Source: Chloroflexota bacterium (lineage in GTDB: Bacteria; Chloroflexota; Anaerolineae; 4572-78). From it: a stretch of DNA of 9,752 bases. The translations under genes and the position numbers were made by a program. The stretch spans positions 1 through 9,752 of the forward strand of contig JAJRUC010000306.1 in assembly GCA_024278015.1 (NCBI GenBank). The letters run 5' to 3'. Below are positions 5,596-9,752 of the stretch, piece by piece (position 1 is the stretch's first letter; each line of letters opens with the position of its first letter). Below the pieces are notes generated by a model that saw nothing but the letters and a program-made list of their open reading frames with translations, was not told the origin of the DNA and ran no database searches.

Positions 5596-5811
5596 TACTG
5601 AGTGAGATTGCCCGAAAAATTATATGCACTTTGCCATCGTCAATGGCCCCCGGCCATCGAAATTACCCAATATCGTGTATTTAATCGGGATGCTGTTTGC
5701 TGACACATCCACTATCCGCTCTCGCCCCTTGCCGTTGCACCACATTTTAGCCCGCTGTCATCACGCAGCGCCCCGTCAAATTATCAATTGTTCAACAACT
5801 ATATTATAGAA

Positions 5812-5816
5812 GGAGG
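5812..5816 (+). promoter_or_regulatory. Ribosome binding site of the secreted-protein gene
   Basis: A full GGAGG within AGAAGGAGGT ends 7 nt before the ATG at 5824. It decides this start over the in-frame TTG at 5788, which lies upstream of the site. Confidence 0.85.
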
Positions 5817-5823
5817 TATTTTT

Positions 5824-6774
5824 ATGAAGCGATTCAAAAGAACTGCGTGGATAAGTATTCCCGGCGGACTGGTGTTATTGCTATTGCTGCTGATGGTCAG
5901 CGTAACGCCGATTTTGGCTCAGGGAGGCGGCTCCATCAGCGGGCACGTTGCCGCACCGATAATTAGCGGCAGCCTGATTCCCCCCGGCGGCACCGTGGTC
6001 CGGCTCGTCCAGCCCGGCAGCGACCTGGTGCTGGGCCAGGCCGGCGTCGATGCTGTCACCGGCGATTTCAGCTTTCCGGCGGTGGATGACGGCATGTATA
6101 TTTTGCAGGCCGTTCCGCCGGCCGGCAGCGGCCTGACCCCCTCGCAGCCGAAAACGGTGATGGTTGCCGGCAGCGCCGTAACGGTGAACCTGCTGCTGAC
6201 CAAACCGCAGGTTTTCGGCGCAGTGGCCGCTCCCAACGGCTCTCCCGCCGAAGCGACAGTCTCGGTTTTCCGTTGGCATCACAAAGTTCAGCAAGCCACC
6301 ACATCGGGCGGGCAGTTCACACTGGGCGGCCTGCCGCTGGGCAATTACACCTTGCATGCTTCGCCGCTGGGCGCAGACCCCTACTGGAAGTCTTTGCCGG
6401 TGACCATGACCATTACCGCTATGCCGGGCGTAACCTACACCACCCGCCTGACATTGACCAATGCCCAACTGTGGGGAACCACCCAGGGCAGCCAGGGCCA
6501 TCCGGTGGCCGGGGCGATGGTGGCCGTAACCAACCTCAGCGGCACGCACCGGGTTGATGTGAGCAATGCCGGCGGATTCTGGTCGCTGGGCAATTTGCCC
6601 GCCGGCGAATACTGGCTGGCGGCAGTTCCGCCTTCCAATCGCACCGATTTGCTGACGCCGCCGCCCTTTACCGTGACCTTGCCGGGAGCGACCAATCCCT
6701 TCACCCTGACTTTTAGCCGAACCCTGAAGCAAGCCCACGGCACGGTGCGCACCAACACCAACTTCCCGGTGTGA
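5824..6774 (+). CDS. Giant secreted repeat protein, N-terminal part up to an in-frame TGA
   Basis: This is the first 316 residues of a large exported protein. It opens with a clear signal peptide: basic MKRFKRTAW, a hydrophobic run of Leu/Val (about 15-27), and a likely signal peptidase I site after PILA (residue 32). Then come beta-sandwich repeats of the carboxypeptidase-regulatory-like type, each starting with a strand such as SISGHV (37-42) and containing patterns like GQFTLGGLPLGNYTLHA and GGFWSLGNLPAGEYWLAAVPP. Three full repeats and the start of a fourth (from about 6727) precede the TGA at 6772-6774. The same frame stays open for at least 992 further codons with the same repeat type, so this is the front of a broken or read-through gene rather than a complete small protein. 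Such domains are structural or adhesive outside the cell; no catalytic residues are evident. If translation ends here, a truncated but exportable three-repeat protein results. Confidence 0.85.
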   Translation: MKRFKRTAWISIPGGLVLLLLLLMVSVTPILAQGGGSISGHVAAPIISGSLIPPGGTVVRLVQPGSDLVLGQAGVDAVTGDFSFPAVDDGMYILQAVPPAGSGLTPSQPKTVMVAGSAVTVNLLLTKPQVFGAVAAPNGSPAEATVSVFRWHHKVQQATTSGGQFTLGGLPLGNYTLHASPLGADPYWKSLPVTMTITAMPGVTYTTRLTLTNAQLWGTTQGSQGHPVAGAMVAVTNLSGTHRVDVSNAGGFWSLGNLPAGEYWLAAVPPSNRTDLLTPPPFTVTLPGATNPFTLTFSRTLKQAHGTVRTNTNFPV

Positions 6775-8630
6775 GACGCGCTGGTGGTGGCCCGGCGTAT
6801 CAATCGCCACGGGCAGGCCGAAACCCGAACCCTGACCGACGGCACCTATCAGATTGACCTTTCGCCGGGGTTGTGGGCCTTAACCGTCAAATCGATTTCC
6901 AGCACGGTGCCCGCCGACTGGGTGTACGCCGACCCGCCCGCGCTGCTGCAATTTGCCCGCGATACCGTCACCCAAACGCGCCAGCAGGATTTTACCGTCC
7001 TCACCGCCGATGGTACAGTGACCGGCACGGTGTTGCTGCCCAACAGCAACCCGCCCGGCTTTAAAGTCACCATCGGGCTGTACAATGACGAGGGCGTTGG
7101 CGTGCGCACCATCGTCAGCACCACCACCGGAGAGATTTCAGTGGCTGTGCCCCACGGCGGCTACAAAGTTGTAGTTCAGCCGCACAACCCGGCCTATTCA
7201 GGCCCGGTTGTTGACCCCGTCGACGTGCCTCCCAACGGCACGGCAGGCCTGGGGACGATGACCCTGTTGCTGCGCAACGCCATCATCAGCGGCACCCTGA
7301 CCGACGGCAGCAGCGACCCCGTTTCCGGCGTGCCGGTCATCGCCTGGCGAGAAGGCGTGCCCGGCAGCCTGCACACGCGCAGCGGCCCCAATGGACGTTA
7401 CGTAATGTTTGTCGCCCCCGGCGCGTGGCAGGTTCGGCCCGCGCCCGGCCCGGCCAATCCGTATATCTTTACCGGCGCGCCGGCCGCCGTTGTTTTGGCC
7501 GATGGTCAGCATTTGGGCGGGGTAGACTTCAGCCTGGTGGCCGCCGACGCCACCATCAGCGGTTCCATCATCGACAACAACGATAATCCGGTGGGCGGCG
7601 TGGGCGGCTGGGTGACGGCCCGCAGCGTCAACCCGCCGTATATTCAAAACGGGGCGCCCATCTCAAACAGCCTCTTTGCCGTGTCTGTGCCCGCCGGAAC
7701 GTACAACGTGCTGGCCCGCCTTTCGCCGGGGGGCGACTACGTTTCCACCGGCATCCGGCAAGTGACCGTCGGCGCGGGCGAGACCGTGGACGTTTCGCTG
7801 GTGGTAGAGGCCAAAGACGCGGCCATTTCCGGGGCGGTGTACGATGCCCGCAACGCCAACATCCCCGGCATCAACGGCGCGGTGGCCGCCTGGCAAAACT
7901 TCAACTGGGCCGCCGGGCCGATTGCCGCCGGATTGTACCGGCTGAATGTGGCGGCAGGCCTGTGGCATTTTGACTACCGGCTGGACCCCACCGCCGGGTA
8001 CGCCAAACTGGCCGGCCCGCGCAGCGTGGCCGTCGAATCCGGGCAGGATAAAATTGTGCGGCTGCCCGTGACCCTGAAAGACGGCCTGATTACCGGCACC
8101 GTCAAATCGCCCGACGGCTCTGCTTTGGGCGGCGCGGTGGTGCTGGCCAAAGGCTTCAGCGGCGATGTGGACGGCCTGTGGCTGAAAACTCTCAGCCAAA
8201 GCGACGGCAGTTTCTCGCTGGCCGTGCCTTACGGCAATTACCGCCTGGGGGCGGTCATCAACAATCAGGCCTGGCTCAAGCCCGTGGAAGCCACCGTATC
8301 CGTACCGCAAGGGGGCGTCTCCGGCGGGCACACGCTGCAATTCCGGCAGCCGACCGCCACCCTGGGCGGGACGGTGACGGTCAGCGATACCACCGTGGCC
8401 GGGCCGGTCTTTGTGTGGGCCTGGTCAGACGACGGCGCCTTCAGCCGGCGCGTTGTTTCGACCACCCTGACCGGCAATCAAGCGGTTGGGCCTTATCAAC
8501 TTAACGTGCTGACCGGCACCACCTGGCACGTCGGCGCCCGCTTTGAAACCGGCAGCGCCTTCTGGCGCGGCGAAGCCACGGTGGCCGTCAACAGCACGTC
8601 GGAGACGCAAGACCTGGTCTTGACCGGCCC
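5932..8630 (+). repeat. Array of ten ~90-residue beta-sandwich repeats
   Basis: Repeat starts, judged from the opening strand (x-I-S/T-G-x-V/L), fall near 5932, 6205, 6463, 6727, 7009, 7276, 7546, 7816, 8080 and 8353, with the tenth ending near 8630. Spacing is 258 to 285 nt, so the unit is 86 to 95 residues. Sequence identity between units is low, so the array is old rather than a recent tandem duplication. The rhythm is unbroken across the TGA in unit 4. Confidence 0.75.
6772..6774 (+). other. In-frame TGA interrupting the giant secreted protein
   Basis: The TGA follows NTNFPV and is followed in the same frame by DALVVARR. In sister repeats the matching stretch reads HPVAGAMVAVT, DPVSGVPVIAW and NPVGGVGGWVTA, so the stop stands where Ala, Ser or Gly is normally found; GGA to TGA or TCA to TGA would explain it with one change. 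No frame change accompanies it. A modest hairpin (GCCCGGCG with CGCC-AC-GGGC, 6790-6814) lies 15 nt downstream but is not distinctive in DNA this GC-rich. Confidence 0.9.
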
Positions 8631-9752
8631 GAATCCGAAAGCGGGGCCGGTGGCCGTCCTCTTTAACGCCGCCGATGAGCAAAGCATTACCCTGGCCGAC
8701 GGCACCGAAATCTACATCCCCGCCGGGGCCATGCCCGTCACCGGCGATGTGCTGCTGCGCATCGTGCCCCTGGCCGCCCTGCCCAACCAGGCCGATATGC
8801 GCGTGGTCAATTACGGCTACGCCTTTTTAGCCAGCGACAGCACCGGCCAACCCATCGAAGAACATTTTAACCAGGATGTGACCATCCGCTTTGCCTACGA
8901 CGACACCGACGTGCTGGAACGATGGCTAAAACCGGCCTACTTCTCCACTACCACCAACGAGTGGACCTTCCCCGAAAGCTACGTGGTAGACACGGCGGCC
9001 AACGAAGTGACCATGCAAATTGACCACTTCACCAATTTCGCCCTGCTAGATACCCAAACCGAACCGGCGCTCAGCTACACCTTCAGCACCGGGCGGGAGG
9101 GCTGGTTGATTTTTGGCGACGCCAACGGCGGCAGTATTGCCCCGGACGGGATAGCCCTGCCGTATTACTCGGCCACCGGCGGTTTTCCGGGCGGGTACGT
9201 TTACGCCGTCGATGAAGTGACCGGCGGCACCTGGTACTGGCTGCGGCGCTTTACTGACACCATCGATATTTCGACGGCCTACAGCCGCACCCTCAGTTTT
9301 AATTTGCGACAAACCTATCTGGACAGTCAGTACCGGTATCGGGGCGGCGATATCATCCTTGAAGGCGGCACGAGCATCACCACCACCCTCACCCATCGAT
9401 TGCCCTTCCATCCCCTGAGAGTCTGGACGCCGTACTGGATACGGCTGCACAAATCGGCGCGCTGGATTGCCCGGCGCGGGCCGCTGGGTATCCCCACCCC
9501 GGCCACCGAAGCCGACTTTATGGCCGTGCTGGGAAATCTGAAATCCATCAAAATTCGGGGTGAATACCGCGACGGGAGCGATACCGGCAGCCTGGATAAC
9601 GTAATTGTCGGCGGGGCGGCGGCGCCCTCAATGCAAGCGTTGGTTTCGCACTTAACCGGCGGGCGGCTGGTCTTTACCTCCAGCACCGTGTCGCAGCTCG
9701 ATTTTCCGCCCGGCATGGCTGGCGAACCCTTCACCGTGACCGTGACCGTGAC
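6784..9752 (+). CDS. Giant secreted repeat protein, C-terminal part (runs off the right edge)
   Basis: The frame from 6775 to the window end has no stop and continues the protein begun at 5824. GTG at 6784 is only the first possible restart codon; no Shine-Dalgarno precedes it, and a product starting there would lack a signal peptide. Domains in order: the rest of repeat 4; repeats 5-10 starting near 7009, 7276, 7546, 7816, 8080 and 8353, with openings such as TVTGTV, IISGTL, TISGSI, AISGAV and LITGTV; a ZU5-like segment (about 8641-9054) with ITLADGTEIYIPAGAMP and ending DHFTNFALL; then a laminin-B (domain IV)-like module (about 9061-9615) with FSTGREGWLIFGDANGG, GGYVYAVDE, TLSFNLRQ, and the closing ATEADFMAVLGNLKSIKIRGEYRDG and DTGSLDNVIVGG pattern. 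The final residues FTVTVTVT probably begin another beta-rich domain. The set suggests an extracellular adhesin or surface protein; the ligand is unknown. Confidence 0.8.
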   Translation, partial: MVARRINRHGQAETRTLTDGTYQIDLSPGLWALTVKSISSTVPADWVYADPPALLQFARDTVTQTRQQDFTVLTADGTVTGTVLLPNSNPPGFKVTIGLYNDEGVGVRTIVSTTTGEISVAVPHGGYKVVVQPHNPAYSGPVVDPVDVPPNGTAGLGTMTLLLRNAIISGTLTDGSSDPVSGVPVIAWREGVPGSLHTRSGPNGRYVMFVAPGAWQVRPAPGPANPYIFTGAPAAVVLADGQHLGGVDFSLVAADATISGSIIDNNDNPVGGVGGWVTARSVNPPYIQNGAPISNSLFAVSVPAGTYNVLARLSPGGDYVSTGIRQVTVGAGETVDVSLVVEAKDAAISGAVYDARNANIPGINGAVAAWQNFNWAAGPIAAGLYRLNVAAGLWHFDYRLDPTAGYAKLAGPRSVAVESGQDKIVRLPVTLKDGLITGTVKSPDGSALGGAVVLAKGFSGDVDGLWLKTLSQSDGSFSLAVPYGNYRLGAVINNQAWLKPVEATVSVPQGGVSGGHTLQFRQPTATLGGTVTVSDTTVAGPVFVWAWSDDGAFSRRVVSTTLTGNQAVGPYQLNVLTGTTWHVGARFETGSAFWRGEATVAVNSTSETQDLVLTGPNPKAGPVAVLFNAADEQSITLADGTEIYIPAGAMPVTGDVLLRIVPLAALPNQADMRVVNYGYAFLASDSTGQPIEEHFNQDVTIRFAYDDTDVLERWLKPAYFSTTTNEWTFPESYVVDTAANEVTMQIDHFTNFALLDTQTEPALSYTFSTGREGWLIFGDANGGSIAPDGIALPYYSATGGFPGGYVYAVDEVTGGTWYWLRRFTDTIDISTAYSRTLSFNLRQTYLDSQYRYRGGDIILEGGTSITTTLTHRLPFHPLRVWTPYWIRLHKSARWIARRGPLGIPTPATEADFMAVLGNLKSIKIRGEYRDGSDTGSLDNVIVGGAAAPSMQALVSHLTGGRLVFTSSTVSQLDFPPGMAGEPFTVTVTV

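Larger units (their letters stand above)
5483..5823. other. Long leader region before the secreted-protein gene
   Basis: This 341-nt stretch lacks a convincing gene. It contains a small hairpin GGGGAG-AATA-CTCCCC (5509-5524), the repeat cluster at 5556-5595 with a TATACT -10-like box (5594-5599) that lacks a good -35, a short hairpin ATGGCC-CCC-GGCCAT (5643-5657), and the ribosome binding site at 5812-5816. An open frame at 5624-5809 shows no protein-like composition. The actual promoter of the secreted-protein gene could not be fixed. Confidence 0.6.

Noticed and set aside
5624..5809. Small plus-strand frame of 61 codons in the leader region
   Set aside because: No ribosome binding site and no protein-like features; it overlaps the leader of the secreted-protein gene.
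6772..6774. Alternative genetic code with TGA as Gly or Trp
   Set aside because: The phosphoribosyltransferase gene ends at a natural TGA at 4918-4920, the base composition is GC-rich unlike known TGA-recoding candidate phyla, and other genes here contain no internal TGA.
5881..6810. Minus-strand frame of 309 codons (and others at 7198-7647 and 7663-8340)
   Set aside because: Composition is rich in Gly, Arg, His and Gln as expected for antisense of GC-rich coding DNA, and the plus strand carries a continuous repeat protein with signal peptide.
6772..6814. Selenocysteine insertion at the TGA with a downstream hairpin
   Set aside because: The site aligns with Gly/Ser/Ala in structural repeats, not with a redox Cys, and the hairpin is short and bulged as expected by chance in GC-rich DNA.
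9735..9752. Short tandem repeat of ACCGTG at the window end
   Set aside because: Three copies encoding alternating Thr and Val are ordinary for a beta-strand, and the window ends before its extent can be judged.

Overview
The window looks like chromosomal DNA from a moderately GC-rich bacterium, most likely an environmental Chloroflexota (Anaerolineae-like). That placement is inference from the gene set: a class II amidotransferase glutamate synthase, an HNH protein of the 'VLVLNASFEPL' type, a solitary roadblock/LC7 protein, and a very large secreted beta-sandwich repeat protein with a laminin-B-like domain. No rRNA, tRNA or other lineage marker is present to confirm it. No CRISPR array, phage gene or transposase was seen.

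Layout. 1-752 (minus): the N-terminal third-domain-sized start of glutamate synthase large chain (gltB), cut by the window edge. 753-1063: divergent intergenic region with a promoter for each direction. 1064-1564 (plus): HNH endonuclease-family protein starting at TTG. 1636-2343 (plus): a Nudix plus winged-helix regulator of the NrtR type, behind a consensus promoter with a palindromic operator over its start site. 2344-2706: gene-free region holding a 159-bp miniature inverted-repeat element and two REP-like dyads. 2707-3420 and 3553-4920 (plus): a nicotinamidase-like cysteine hydrolase and a nicotinate phosphoribosyltransferase-like enzyme. 5055-5423 (plus): a roadblock/LC7 (MglB-like) protein with its own consensus promoter and a strong intrinsic terminator. 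5483-5823: gene-free leader region with a cluster of short operator-like repeats. 5824 to the right edge (plus): one giant secreted protein frame interrupted by a single in-frame TGA at 6772-6774.

How the genes work together. The regulator, nicotinamidase and nicotinate phosphoribosyltransferase form a coherent NAD-salvage locus: nicotinamide to nicotinate to nicotinate mononucleotide. NrtR-family proteins are known repressors of such genes that sense ADP-ribose. The only operator-like palindrome I find in this locus is at the regulator's own promoter, so control of the two enzymes would have to pass through a message that reads across the inserted miniature element, or through a site I do not recognise.

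The right third is a single reading frame with a signal peptide, about ten approximately 90-residue beta-sandwich repeats of carboxypeptidase-regulatory type, a ZU5-like segment, and a laminin-B (domain IV)-like module. The repeat rhythm runs unbroken through the TGA in repeat 4, so the stop is either a recent nonsense mutation, a sequencing or assembly error, or a read-through or switch site. No clear novel defence or mobile system is visible. The most notable points are this interrupted giant surface protein and the NrtR-type locus carrying an inserted miniature element.
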